From positions 187,857,806-187,921,805 of the forward strand of contig NC_135502.1 in NCBI RefSeq assembly GCF_052857255.1: a DNA stretch of 64,000 bases. Direction: 5' to 3'. This document shows, one piece after another, positions 53,396-64,000 of the stretch (its first letter is position 1; every line of letters starts with the position of its first letter). Made by a program: the position numbers and the translations under genes. The notes under the pieces are model-generated. The model ran no database searches, was not told the DNA's origin, and saw only the letters and a list, made by a program, of their open reading frames with translations. This stretch comes from Amblyomma americanum. Lineage: Eukaryota; Arthropoda; Arachnida; Ixodida; Ixodidae.

Positions 53396-53811
53396 GAAAT
53401 GGAATGACCTGAACTTGTCCTACTTCTATCCTGAAGCCTACGTTAGTGCAGCCGCATGTTTTATACCCAGGAGTATGCCAACGTATTGACAATGGATAGA
53501 CACGGTGAAAAAAAAACACTGTGCACCTGCACTCAGGTGTCCTGCATCATTCCTTTTTCACTTTGTCTGTCAACTCCTGAAGGTATTAACCATTAGCTGG
53601 ATAGAAGTATCATTATGGTTCTAATTATTCTCTAAAAATGGAGTCTTTATATGCTAGAACAAAACAAAAGAATGAAATGCCATCAGCGACTGATTTCGTA
53701 GGTGAAATGTGTACGCTGACACCAATTTTTGACCTTGTATCCAAGGGGCGACCCTGCTCTGCCATTCACTTAAAATGGTGGCAACCTGTCGTTTTGCTAT
53801 GGACATCATTG

Positions 53812-54795
53812 GTGTGTAATGCATTATAAGTAATTGATTACTTGTAATAAGTTACATTTTCTTCAAATCTTGTAATGCGTTGATTACTTTTTGTAAGGGT
53901 AACATTGTTAACCCAATTATTTTGTTACGTGGCGGCGAGCCAAAGAATGGGACGCGATGAGCAATAGCAAAGAGATGATTGTTTGGCTGCCGGCCTAGCG
54001 CGAGCGCTCTGTCGCACGCCACTGCCAGCTTTTTCTTCATGGCTATATTTTCCAGTAATTGGTTACTAGTAATTGTTTTTTCAGATAACAATTTGTAGCT
54101 AGGGGTGCAACTCTGAGAAATTGGTAGCAAACACTGGTGCTAGCACGGGAGTTTTCTTTGTTACAGAGTGGCAATGGGGAAGTGGCCAGCCCGAGGAGGT
54201 CCCTACATGCAAGCCTGAATGGCCTGCATTTGACTAGCCTTGTATCCCGTGGTTTACATTTTGCTCTTTAACACGGTGGCACAACACAATATCATTCTTA
54301 GCTTGTCCCCTCATCTTGCGAATGAGAGCTAAGTGTTATGCGCGGTCTTGGTATGTTACAGCACATCCCTCTCCTTCAGCACATACATCCAAAGTGTTGA
54401 GTGTCGCTGGTGACGTGTCGACCACAAATGGTGGGAAAATAGTCACGATAACTTGGGAAAACAACTGTTGGGCAAAATTAGCACCATATGAACTGCAGTG
54501 AACATAGATGAAGTAGGCCACACCACGTCATTTTAGTACATGTATAGTAATGGAGTGCATATTGCAACCGCGCAAAACGACGAGGGACGTAGAGAAGAAA
54601 GCACAGGACAAAACGCAGATTCTTATCTTGGTCCCTCGTCGTTTTGCGCGGTTGCAATATGCACTCCATTGTTAACCACCAACTAGCCCGCCTTTGCCTG
54701 TATAGTATTTGTGCTTTGCTAATAAAACTCCTAGGTAAAATAAATTGGTTGCAGTTGTTCAGTTACTCTAATTGTAATCAGTTACTAATCTGTAC
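53812..54795 (+). mobile_element. hAT-like transposon relic
   Basis: Left flank rich in TAATTGATTAC-type palindromic words (53820-53900) and right flank with AATTGTAATCAGTTACTAAT (54768-54787), as in hAT non-autonomous ends. Near 54357-54420 a frame reads HTSKVLSVAGDVST, reminiscent of the SERVFSVAGDVVT block of the hAT C-terminal dimerisation domain. Exact ends and the 8-bp duplication were not established. Confidence 0.45.
54550..54698 (+). mobile_element. 149-bp hairpin insertion, family H, copy 3
   Basis: TGTATAGTA flanks it at 54541-54549 and 54699-54707. A 39-40-bp arm (from about 54549, TGGAGTGCATATTGCAACC...) returns as an exact reverse complement at 54631-54670. Between the arms lies AGAGAAGAAAGCACAGGACA. 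After the second arm come ACCACCAACTAGCCCGCC and TTTGCC, then the duplication. It lies inside the hAT relic. Confidence 0.85.
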
Positions 54796-55239
54796 AGTCG
54801 CTTGTCTAGGGAGTAGTGTGCCACTGCTTGGTGGGCCCTGTACTGGTTTTAAAGAGTGGAGGGTAATGCACACTCACGATAATACTGCTTGTAATGACAC
54901 TCCCTGGTGCGAGCGCTCCAGACGTGTGTGTGTACAAGGCTGACTGGAATCGCTTGGCTGCTGGAGCCAGCAGGGAGCAGTGCGGGTGATGATATCCTAG
55001 TTGAGATCGAGGACAAACAAGCATGACCCTTGGAGTAGTTTTGCTCATGATGGCAAGTGGACTGCTGTAAGCATCTGCAACAGATGGCTGGAGGATGAGC
55101 TGCCACTTGAGCCTTCAAGTTAAAGGCTCCGTGCATTGCCAACACTGGTGTTTGCCTTAATTGATGAACAGGCAGTCATGGAAGTCCTGTTTTAGAACGC
55201 TGGTGATGCATGGAAGCCATTACTTTTGACATTTCCCAG
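54796..55239. other. end of the 25.4-kb ZO intron
   Basis: No element recognised; ends in TTTGACATTTCCCAG, the acceptor of the next exon. Confidence 0.5.
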
Positions 55240-55330
55240 GTGGGGCCAAGCAGCATGGCCAATGAAGTGCGGTCCTGCGGTGGGGGTGGTGGCGTTGAGG
55301 AGGACTACGGCAGCCGCCGGAGCAACACCC
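55240..55330 (+). CDS. pyd: ZO/polychaetoid exon 2 of the window (91 nt)
   Basis: The acceptor TTTCCCAG and donor CGTGAGTGC bound a 91-nt open segment. Entering in phase 0 from the 29884 donor, it reads VGPSSMANEVRSCGGGGG and VEEDYGSRRSNT, a low-complexity linker as expected between the GuK domain and the C-terminus of ZO proteins. It leaves one base over, which the next exon completes. Coding status rests on splice sites and phase agreement, not on strong similarity. Confidence 0.7.
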
Positions 55331-56944
55331 GTGAGTGCAGTTTGCTGTCAGGCAACAAAAGACATTGCTGAGAGAAATTACATTTTTCCTGGCACTGTAG
55401 GCAAACTGTCATGTCTACACTGCAAAGGACTCCATGGTTGCTGTTTTAAACGTTCATTCTTTTGGCTTTTTCAAGCTTGTGAAAGCTCTATTTTGAAAGT
55501 AACCTGTCTGTCTTTAGAGAGTGGTAATACGTCAATGGCTCTTGTTTCTCCTCAATGTCCTTTTAAAAGTAGGGGGTCGGTGAGCACTGAATGAGAAACT
55601 TGTTGAAAACATCTGACAGCATTGTCAGACAGCTTATGAAAAGCCACACAATCAGTACGGTGCAGCATTACCACAGTGCAGCTGCTTCAGTGCTGGGAAC
55701 CGCGCCCTGTAATTACGACCTGGCTAGTGTGCACTGGTCATGGCGGACTGCACAGCTACTGAGATCCATGGAGGTAGCTGGTGCATGAGCTTCTTGAGCT
55801 TCATAATGTTTTATCTGACAGGTGAGCATGTTACAGCCCAGGAGGAGCGTGTCTTTTCTGGCCTGTGGTATCTCTTCTATTTTCGTGCTTCATAAACTGG
55901 ACACTAAAGGGAATTGCATGGAATGCAGTGGATGGGAAGAAGGGACCTTGTAAATCATGTGTGCCAATCGTTTTGCAATTCTGTTCATAAAAAAAGGCTA
56001 AATTGCTTGTTAAAAACCAACCGCCAACACACCCTCATCGCTTCCGGAAGCGGCGGGGGGGGGGGGGTGGGGCTGGCCGTCTGATATTGCTCACTTGCTC
56101 CGCTCGTTTTGTTCCATCCTGTGCTCTGGTGAATGACAGATCAACACAGTCTTCTGTCAGTGCCATTTGTTTTCTTCAGTTCAGTAATTCTGTGAGAGAA
56201 CAGAACATCTGGCGATATGTAACGTATCTAAACTGCCTGTACAGATTATCTTAGTGTATCAATATTTCTCCTCTGGTTATCACATTTTCTCACCTGTTTG
56301 TAAAGTTTTTGCCTTTTCCTGCTGGTTCACATCCATGCTGAGCTAGAGCCACTTCCAGCATTGAGCTTCCAGCATATGGTTCCACGGGCAGTCTAACCAC
56401 GGTTATGCTTAGTCGTAGTTCACCGTTATCACAGAGCTCGCCAACCAACGGTCCCTTGGGTAAAATAAGTGATACGGGGATTGGAGCTGTATTTGTAAAT
56501 ATCTTAGTCATTTACAAGGCAGTGTACAACGCAGAGTGCCGTCCAATGGCACCGTCCGATACCAGCACTGTCTCCACTGCTGTACACCGCCGTGCCTCCC
56601 GCAAGCTGTCTGCGCCAAGCCAACACCTTCTCTATATACGGCAGATCCCTGGTGCCGGCATCAGAAAAGCATGCTAAAATAAGTTCATTAAGCCCTGCGA
56701 TAAAGGAGCGTAAAAAAAATCCTCCTTGAGGATTGCTGACCCGTACCGAGTTGGTGGTAGGAGCGACAGCTGCGATACAAGCAAGTTTCAATTCACAACC
56801 GCATATCAGCTGCCGCCAGTGCATCTGACCCAATCTCTTGCACGCTAGCTACTATGCTAAGGTGTCGCTGAAATTGATCATATCTTTGTTTTAATATGAG
56901 ATGATGAGGTTGTGAGTAAGCTGGTGCAATTGGCAGACCATTTA
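55331..56944. other. intron sequence, unassigned
   Basis: Intron 55331-60796 starts here. A G run lies at 56054-56067. No recognised element. Confidence 0.4.
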
Positions 56945-57290
56945 CTATCATCATTATCATCAGCTTGACTACACCTACTGCAGGGCAAAGGCCTCTCCCA
57001 TGTCTCTCCAATTAACCCTGTCCTTTGCCAGCTGCGCCCACCCTATGCCTGCAAACTTCCTAATCTCGTCCACCCACCTAACCTTCTATCGCCCCCTGCT
57101 ACGCTTGCCTTCTCTTGGAATCCACTCCGTTACCCTTAAGTGCCAGCAGTTATCTTGCCTTTGTAGTACATGCCCTGACGAAGCCCATTTCTTCCTCTTG
57201 ATTTCGACTAGGATGTCATTAAAACGCGTTTGTTCCCTCACCCACTCTGCCCGGTGAACCGGTGAACCGTGGGTAACAGTGGCGTACATA
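56945..57290 (-). mobile_element. RTE-like LINE 3' end
   Basis: The minus strand reads WVREQTRFNDILVEIKRKKW, then RQDNCWHLRVTEWIPREGKR, and ends in a (CAT)-type tail at 56945. Same family as 3577-5248 and used there as the empty-site reference. Confidence 0.85.
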
Positions 57291-57451
57291 TTCGCTCAGT
57301 TCTCCGAAGCATTGGTGTGTGTTTTGTTGTAAAAAAAAAACAGTTTAGATTTATTTCCACCCTCTTTAAATGAAATATTCTTGTTCAGAATATAAAAAAC
57401 TATTAATTACCACAAAGAACTCAATTTTTTAGAAAAGTGTTTCAGGTCCCT
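57291..57451. mobile_element. right end of a TTAA element
   Basis: Ends AGTGTTTCAGGTCCCT directly before TTAA (57452-57455), which corresponds to the terminus of the 3770-4897 element (GTGTTTCGCAGTCCCT). No left terminus is seen. AT-rich, no ORF. Confidence 0.5.
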
Positions 57452-57458
57452 TTAAAAC

Positions 57459-57800
57459 TGCTGTTGTGCCTAAGTCAGGCTGTAGCTAAGCGGCTTTTTG
57501 CCACCCTGCTGCGACGTAAGCTGATTGCATTGGCTACGGCATGCACACCCACCTGACATGTGATCTGTTGTAAGTGTGTGCATGTTGTGTTTATGATGAG
57601 GTGGCTGCTTCGCCACAGACAGTCATGTGAAGCGCCTCATGTGCTGGTATCGCATCATGGCATGTGATGTCTTGTGTACATTCTGTGTGTATGTGTTCTT
57701 TTTTGTTGGCTGAGAATAGACTTGGTTTACTGTTTCGGCAGCTCTCGTTCAGTCTCCTTCTTGCCTGGCCACCTCTGCCCGCCGCTAGTAGGCAGCATAG
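57459..57800 (+). repeat. probable 5' LTR of gypsy D
   Basis: It immediately precedes a gypsy gag that starts at 57857. It begins TGCTGTTGTGCC, and a similar TGCTGTG follows the purine run at 60058-60068 at the other end. The right border is uncertain. Confidence 0.45.
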
Positions 57801-57856
57801 CAGTGGCATAGCACTTGTGATGAGTCTCAAACCAACCCATTGAAAACACAACTGCA

Positions 57857-60056
57857 ATGTCTTACCAAGTTCCGCATTTCAACAATAGGTGGTCTTCGTA
57901 CATAATTGATGTCGAAACCTGCTTTGAAGGGAACAGTATTGATGCAAAGAAAACAGCACTAGGCTCAAGAGCCATCAGCGTGTTAACTGGTCGTTGCATG
58001 CCACGGAAAGTTGACCTACGCCGAAACTGTGCAAGTATTGCAAGACTTCTATATACCAAAGCCTGACAAGATAGACCAGAGCTTCACTCACATCCAAAAC
58101 AGAGATGGGCCAGCATAGCAGTTCATTGTGGAGCTTGAAAGACTTGCTAACAATTGCAACTTCAATGACATGTTGGACTGCAATCTACGGGATAGAATAG
58201 TGTATGGAATATGGCATTCCAACGTACAGAAAGCACTGCTGTGATGGCTGAAGTTGATCCTGAAGCAAGTGGAAGACTTGGTTTTGGCGGAAGAAACTGC
58301 TGGACAAATTGTCAAGCTTATGAAGTCTGCTGAGGTGAAGACAGAGCCTGGCATGCATAAAATGTCCTGTCAGCAACTATCTTCTTCAGCCAGAAAAGGC
58401 ACCACAGTAAAAATTTAGGCACGAGCATGCTAGAGAAAGAAATGGTCTTGGGTAGGGCATGTGATGCAAAGGCAAGATAACTGCTGGTCCTTAAGTGTAA
58501 CGGAGTGGATTCCCAGAGAAGGCAAGCCTAGCAGGGGGCGGCAGAAAATTAGGTGGGCGGATGAGATTAAGAAGTTCGCAGGCATATGGTGAACCCAGCT
58601 GGCACAAGACAGGGTTAATTGGAGAGACATGGGAGAGGCCTTTGCCCTGCAGTGGGTGTAGTCAAGCTGATGATAATGATGATGATGATACAACAAGCAT
58701 CTTGCACTTTCACAAAAGGCTAAATGCTTCATGCTTGGAAGAAAAGGACACCCTGTGGCTGTGTGTCGGCCAAAGGACAAAAACCAGCTAAACATGTTTG
58801 TATTGAATGGGAGCTCCACATATGACAGTGACAAAAATCAAGTGTGCACGCGAGAGTTGCACATCCTGAAGCAGTACTACACCACCTAGGCAATGTTGAT
58901 TGGCCCAATTTGTTGCAACTTCTGCTGGGGCGGAGTCGACATCAGCATGGAGACCGACGTCACATCGCCTGTGTGCATGACACCTTGCGACGTGTACCAC
59001 AAGAGTCGTGGGGTTTGCCCATCTTCCTGAACAGTCCAGCTGTTACGCTACCTCAGATCGTTCCCTTTAGGCTCATGCTTCCAGTCCACTACTGTTGCTG
59101 CTTCTCTGATTGTAGTTGACCGCAGCAGGAGCTGTCTTTGCCCTTGACAGGAAGGTCAGCTTCAGGGCAGCAGGCAGGAGAGCACAACCTACTCTCCGAG
59201 TATGAAAACGTGTTCTGGCCAGAGCTGGGGCTCTTTTATACGTAGTGAAAGACAAGGTGGGGGTTGGACTTATGAAAATTTGAGTGCTATCACTGGTAGC
59301 ACGCTTTTTGGTGCACAGCACAAGGGAGAAGTGTTTACCGCTTTGACCTTTCATGATGCACACAGTCAGGCTCCCTTGGATGGAGAATCCCAGGAAACTG
59401 ACAGCATCCATTTCCTCAGCACCAGCTATTTTTCAACATACCATGGACGGTACAAAATGGCTTAACAGGTGTACTTGGACGATGTTTTTGTGGCAGAGTG
59501 CAAGCCTCAAGACAGTGTCTCCCTGAGCTCGGCATCAGGCTAAGAAAAGACAAGTGCAGTTTCCATGTACTAGTACCCTTTTACTTGGGGGATAACATCA
59601 GCCGTAACAGACCTGAGAAGAACATGGATGCTGTCATGAAAGCTCCAAGTCCTTAGAGCATGAACATTGGTCTTTTGGTACACAACAGCATGCCCTTCAG
59701 ATGTGGCTATTGTGATTGGCTCAATTTGTTGCAGCAAGAGTCACTTGCAAGGCAAAAGAGCTTACGCACTTTGATCGTGGATCTTTGGTGAAGGCAAAAA
59801 GTGCTTTCCAGGATCTGTGAAAGGTTCATGGATGGTCACAACTGAGAAACCAGCTGGGGAATTGCAATGACATGTGAATCAGCTTCGTCCACATGAAGCT
59901 GCAGTGATGCCGGCAACAACACCTGCAAGCAGAAGGGCAGCTGACTCATCGCCTATACGGAATGCTCCCACACAAAGCGGTCCTGTTGACAACGCTATTC
60001 TGGAACTTCGGTGGTCAACCCATGTCAAGAAACTGATGCAGCGCTATTCACCCTAA
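57857..60056 (+). pseudogene. gypsy D, degenerate Gag-Pol
   Basis: Gag starts MSYQVPHFNNRWSSYIIDVE and runs through broken frames to about 58420 (words like VLTGRCMPRKV, IVYGI, VLAEETA). An RTE-like LINE end interrupts it at 58430-58690. Pol remains include VYLDDVFVA (RT active-site region, about 59467-59495), an RT/RNase H junction, and a C-terminus reading RRAADSSPIRNAPTQSGP and LMQRYSP at 59874-60056. Integrase and most of RT are deleted. A purine run GATGGGAGGAG at 60058-60068 is a likely polypurine tract. Confidence 0.75.
58430..58690 (+). mobile_element. RTE-like LINE 3' end, inserted in gypsy D
   Basis: The + strand reads VTEWIPREGKPSRGRQK-like sequence, then AGTHQLAQDRVNWRDMGEAF in broken frames, and ends in GATGAT repeats (58669-58689). 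Opposite orientation to the copies at 3577 and 56945. Confidence 0.8.
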
Positions 60057-60068
60057 GATGGGAGGAGT

Positions 60069-60796
60069 GCTGTGTCATAGCTGGTGCCAACTGACGCCAC
60101 ATCACACCCAAATATTCCACAGGAATGCATACATCTGGAGCAAATGATTTGTATCGAATTTCTGCATTCTTCTTACAGAGACTTAAAGCCATTGAGATCA
60201 CAGTGCCCACATGAGTTATCAGCGAGTACCGTGGCCACACAGTGTGTCTCTTGCACAGTTTTTTTGGTGCCTGCGCATTCATTGTGGCCTAGTCCTATGC
60301 TTGCACATGTTCATTCTATGATGGACTGATTGCCACAGCCTGAATGTGCAATGTAATTTTTGCGTCACCTTCATTTTTACTAAGCAAAACTTTGGTACTA
60401 AAACAGGGTTGCATACTAAACTAGTTCCATGGTGAAGCTAGCAGCACGAAAAAACAGACTGCCATTTATCACGCCTGTGCAAAGAAGGTTCAGTGACAGC
60501 TATTTGCGCTGCTGAATGTCCCATTCTCTGTGTAGTCAGGTGGCACCCACTATGTGTAGAGGCATGAACGGCACCAGCACCAGTTCACGATGCTGCACGC
60601 AGAGGACGCCACAGGTTCATGGTGTGGCAAGCAGTGCCAGTCCCATTTGCCCCTCAGTTTTCCCTCATGTCGTGCCAACACTGCAGAACCAGGAAATGTT
60701 CCCTTAACAGCTGTTTCCGTAATAACAAGACACAGAATTTGTTGTCTCCTCTGATGCTGTATTTGGGAATCCATGTTTCTGTTGGTTTCCTTGCAG
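60069..60796. other. intron sequence, unassigned
   Basis: Starts perhaps with a truncated gypsy D 3' LTR. It ends with the pyrimidine-rich acceptor TTGGTTTCCTTGCAG. Confidence 0.4.
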
Positions 60797-60892
60797 TGGA
60801 GGCACGGCCACTGTATGGGCGCCCCGAGCCGGATGTCTACGAGGACCCTAGTAATCGACCACCACCGCCAAATGAAGGGCGGCGTCCGTTGG
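60797..60892 (+). CDS. pyd: ZO/polychaetoid exon 3 of the window (96 nt)
   Basis: A strong acceptor (TTTCCTTGCAG) and donor (TTGG/GTGAGC). Entering with one base carried over, it reads LEARPLYGRPEPDVYEDPSN and RPPPPNEGRRPL, a proline-rich stretch with YGRPEPDVYEDP, plausible for the tail of a junction scaffold and without stops. It ends one base into a codon. GC-rich like the GuK exon. Confidence 0.78.
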
Positions 60893-61353
60893 GTGAGCTC
60901 CCTCTCTCTGCCAGCTCATGTGCAAGTGTTATGTGCCCACTCCCCGACAGATTTTGTGTTTTCTCCCTAGTGTGTGTCATTTGCTTGGCGACAAGTTACT
61001 TTATTTCAGCATCAAAAAGAAGAAGATTACAATACTCGTGATGCTGCAGGATTCCGGCAAAAGGCTAGCAGCCCATTCACAAGGCAGAAGTGGATGAACA
61101 TTGCAAGCACAATGACAACATATGTTCGGATGACAGGTGTCATTATTTATGGAGTTAATGGGCAATTCTTTAGAATTGGTGAGCTTAAAGGGGTCAGAGG
61201 TATGAATATTCATATGAACAGTAAATTATTTGGTACTCGAAAGCTCAGGTGAATAACATATCTGAAATGCTTGCTTTGTGCGGTTGCGGTTCAGCACACT
61301 TCCAGCAGAATAGCATCGCAGCAGTCGTGCAGCTGAACACAATAGCAGTGCAG
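60893..61353. other. 461-bp ZO intron
   Basis: GTGAGC donor to CAG acceptor; no repeat recognised inside. Confidence 0.55.
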
Positions 61354-61500
61354 AGACGCTGCCAATATTACCTAAGTCCAGCACTAGCGGGCAAGTAGTG
61401 AGCACCTTCCATGCCTTCCACCCGCGTACGGCCCAGCTGACTATGCAGCAGACGGAAGTGCCCATGACACACATTCTGGAGCATGGCTCTGTGGGCAGCC
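61354..61500 (+). CDS. pyd: ZO/polychaetoid exon 4 of the window (147 nt)
   Basis: Continuing in phase, it reads ETLPILPKSSTSGQVVSTF, then HAFHPRTAQLTMQQTEVP and MTHILEHGSVGS, and ends at C/GTAAGT. The acceptor's pyrimidine tract is poor, so the 5' border is the weak point; a site 5 bases upstream would put a stop in frame. The C-terminal ZU5-type domain of ZO proteins is not yet reached, so more exons must lie beyond. Confidence 0.62.
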
Positions 61501-63540
61501 GTAAGTTTGCTCTCACGCCGCCTTCTGGTCATCTGGGAAAGCAACTGCCAGCACAAGCGGTCATATGGCATGCAGTTTGAGTTGTCACTAGCTGAAGCAA
61601 ACAATTGATTTCCGTGCTCGCACCTCACAGAGCATGACTTTTGTAAACACAGCATGCGAGAAGCGGGATGGCAGCTTCATTCAAAGCGAATCTGCAATGC
61701 CTGAGCATGTGAGTGCATGGAAGGAGAGCAGTGTGAACAGTTGTGTTCTGCAGTGAAGTGACGGTATGGGGCAACCGGCGCTCCAGTGCTCAACTTGAAA
61801 AATTTCTGCTTTACTAAAACAAAAAAGACTTAGATCATTATTACTGAGCAAAATTAGAATAAAACATGCTATTAGAGGAGTAGTAAATGGAGCATTTTGA
61901 GCTAAAAACAACAAACTATAAAAAACATAAAAACTTTGTGCAGGCAATGTCTTGACACATGATAAAAATATACAACTCATATACATTGTTCACAAAAAAT
62001 TTGGAGGGCAAGAAAGAAATAAACATGATTTTTTTATGGAGATATAGTTTTGCACTAGTGTGGAAAATTGATAGGGCTGTCACATGGCAGCAAAATTTTT
62101 TCCGGCAGCTAACTCCAATAAAGAGAAACGCTTCAAGTCTTACTGATGACTCATAGCCCACACTTAGTGGTGGTGACTCCTCCATGTTGTCTTGAGGCTC
62201 TCCTTGTCACTTCGGCTTCCACAGCTTGTAGTCCGCCGGTGACACACACAGGCAAAGCGCTTCCACAAGACCGCTTCTGCGCACAATGGCACCAAGTTGC
62301 ACAGATGCTGTCTCGTCGGGGCGCGTTTTCTTGCGTGCAAGCATTTATGTAATTTTCCGTTGCTCGACAGTGTCAGGTGGGGTTGCTGGAGTTCGTAGTC
62401 GCTGCCAAAGTTCAGCTTAACTCAATCAAACAGTTTGTCTTAAGCACCTTTTTTTTTACGCTGAATCCTATGGGGAACTAGCCAGATGGTCTCAATTGTT
62501 CACCTTATCCGAGAATTTGTCTTAACCGAGTTCATCCTAACAGGAAGCTACTGTATAAAAGCTTTTACGCTCTCACTCAGTGGAGAAACAGGCTAAGTTA
62601 TTGCCGTTGGCACTAGGATGTCAAGATAATCCCGATTGGTCTAACAAGTCATCATGTCACACCTTGAGCTGTGGAATGAATATGGTTAAAACTTGATTTA
62701 AATTGTGATTATGAGGACATAGAATGGCTCAAATGTCATTATTACATGTAAGGGTAGAAATAAATTAAAAAATTGCAATAAATAGTTGGGAATCGAAGCC
62801 ATGATCCTGGGGTAGACCACTGAGGAACGTTCGTTCGACTTGATTAGGGAGGCCTTGTGCATCTGGTCACATGGTCTAGTACGCTTAGTGATGTATTCTA
62901 TGAGTGTGTGTAATTAGGAGAAAAACATACTAAATAGCCATTAACGCAGTCACATCATACCCTCAAGGCGGAGCTTCAGTGTCCCTCTAGTTTTTTTCAC
63001 ATGCAAATGATCATTTCGCGCTTTATTCAATGGTTGCTTTTGATACATTTTTGGACAGTGATGTCTTTGTTTTGTGGAATACTTTCAAGGAGCATTGCCA
63101 GTTTTGTCTGCATAATTTCGTTCCAGACAAGAAAAAAACCTGTAAAGAAAATGCATCCATTGAATTATTGTCACATTATTAATCTGAAATGGAAGGTTGA
63201 ACTCCTGAAATGTTCTCAATGAGCAAACCCTGATGTTCAGTAACACTTGTAGCTGAACTATTTTCTAACATTAGATCTGCCAGGAAACAGTACTTCAATG
63301 GATGCCTTCTACAGTTCATAAAAAGTAATCCTCTAAATTTTGGAATAACATTGTAGAGTTGCATAAACCTATTGACCAAATAGTCATGAATGGAACAGTC
63401 ATTACATGCCAGAAGATAACTGTCATATGTTTTGATAAATACTTGCACTCTGTGTTCTCAATTGATGCCAACAAAAATTTTGACGGCTTTGTTTGTGATT
63501 GTTTTGAACCAGTCAGCAGTGTATCTGATGAGGGCATCAG
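61501..63540. other. intron sequence, unassigned
   Basis: Follows a GTAAGT donor. AT-rich, with no recognised transposon or exon with good splice sites and similarity. Confidence 0.4.
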
Positions 63541-63760
63541 TGAATTTCGATTGAATACAAAGTTCTCCAGGCCTAGATGGAATTCCTCACTTTTTGTCAG
63601 AAATTTTTCATGTGTCCTTGTCTTCTTGCGCTTTAGCTAGTGACTTGCTGAAAGCAAAATTAATTCCTATTCATAAGAATGGTGACCGTCTTTTGTAAAC
63701 AACTACCGCCCAATCTTTATAGCTTCATCCCATTGCAAACTTATTGACCATCATTTCACC
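63541..63760 (+). pseudogene. LINE reverse-transcriptase fragment
   Basis: Broken + frames read SRPRWNSSLFVRNF (from the usual SPGPDGI-PSLF block), LLKAKLIPIHKNGDR and NNYRPI with a stop between, the first blocks of a LINE reverse transcriptase. About 75 codons; the rest is lost. A short RTE-like LINE tail (CAGTCTGACTATGCCCACTG) follows at 63762-63785. Confidence 0.7.
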
Positions 63761-64000
63761 ATCAGTCTGACTATGCCCACTGCAAAGCCGTACCTGCAGA
63801 GCCGTGTACGTCCCTGAAATTCGCATGGATTTACGCCACTGTTTCTGAGTGATTAAAAATGCGCTGGCCACAGTTGGAGGATGTCATGTGCTGGTGTGAG
63901 CTGCAACTATGGCCCAGCTTTACTCCTGCTGATTGGAAGTTTGCTCTCACGCTATCTGTGACTATTCCGAGGAGGTGACTCCAGTGCGATCGATTACCCG

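Noticed and set aside
56054..56073. G run as a possible quadruplex or regulatory site
   Set aside because: A simple homopolymer of the kind common in introns; nothing ties it to regulation.
62221..62352. Open segment after a TTCCACAG acceptor, in phase with the exon ending at 61500
   Set aside because: No convincing donor site, ends in a stop, and the residues do not look like a ZO C-terminus.
62790..62840. Sequence resembling a tRNA B box on the minus strand
   Set aside because: A single short match without a clear A box, body or tail.
1..64000. CRISPR array, bacterial operon or phage
   Set aside because: No spaced direct repeats, no ribosome-binding-site-led gene clusters; coding is split by introns and the repeats are eukaryotic.

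Overview
The window looks like arthropod, most likely hard-tick (ixodid), nuclear DNA. It is a gene-poor, intron-like stretch made mostly of transposable elements inserted into one another. The tick assignment is an inference from the repeat types: an RTE-like LINE end with a (CAT)n tail, a tRNA-derived SINE, and Mutator/Kolobok-type, Tigger, P/THAP and single-ORF gypsy elements. I see no bacterial genes, rRNA or CRISPR array.

The only host gene I can support is a polychaetoid/ZO (tight-junction MAGUK) gene on the + strand. One exon (29261-29884) codes for the guanylate-kinase-like domain. Three small downstream exons (55240-55330, 60797-60892, 61354-61500) join in matching codon phase. The introns are about 25.4 kb, 5.5 kb and 0.5 kb. 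Everything left of 29261 is probably an upstream intron of the same gene or intergenic.

Layout. 0.1-6.6 kb: decayed minus-strand gypsy (A), interrupted by a 785-bp TRIM and an RTE-like LINE; the LINE itself carries a 1128-bp TTAA-flanked element. 7.3-16.1 kb: a SINE tandem array holding a second gypsy (B) with LTRs, tRNA-Ser primer site, polypurine tract and 5-bp target duplication. Gypsy B is split by a 3020-bp Kolobok/Mutator-like transposon with its transposase ORF, and its 5' LTR holds another TTAA-flanked insert. 17-26.5 kb: a 1775-bp TIR element inside a repeat, a TIR element with TTT duplication that contains a 2.06-kb TIR element, and two head-to-head Tc1 relics. 26.6-28.2 kb: gypsy gag piece and a LINE 3' end. 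31.4-34.5 kb: TTAA element, Kolobok-like 5' half with a MITE inside, and a 5' LTR with leader. 34.5-38.6 kb: CR1-like LINE split by a TA-flanked pogo element that carries a THAP/P-element transposase piece. 38.8-41.4 kb: long-TIR MITE, hairpin and a Kolobok-like end. 42.4-52.6 kb: I-clade LINE with RNase H, split by a 7.7-kb Tigger element; the Tigger holds a CR1/jockey-group LINE, the second copy of the 2-kb TIR element and two hairpin insertions. 53-64 kb: SINE, hAT relic, RTE-like LINE ends, a degenerate gypsy (D), the last exons and a LINE RT scrap.

Many nestings can be checked from the sequence, because removing the insert restores the host repeat or its reading frame. The most novel-looking signal is a family of three short hairpin-shaped insertions (25151-25237, 50129-50482, 54550-54698). 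They share a 3' motif related to ACCAACTAGCCCGCC, have 9-13-bp target duplications, and each carries its own inverted arm.
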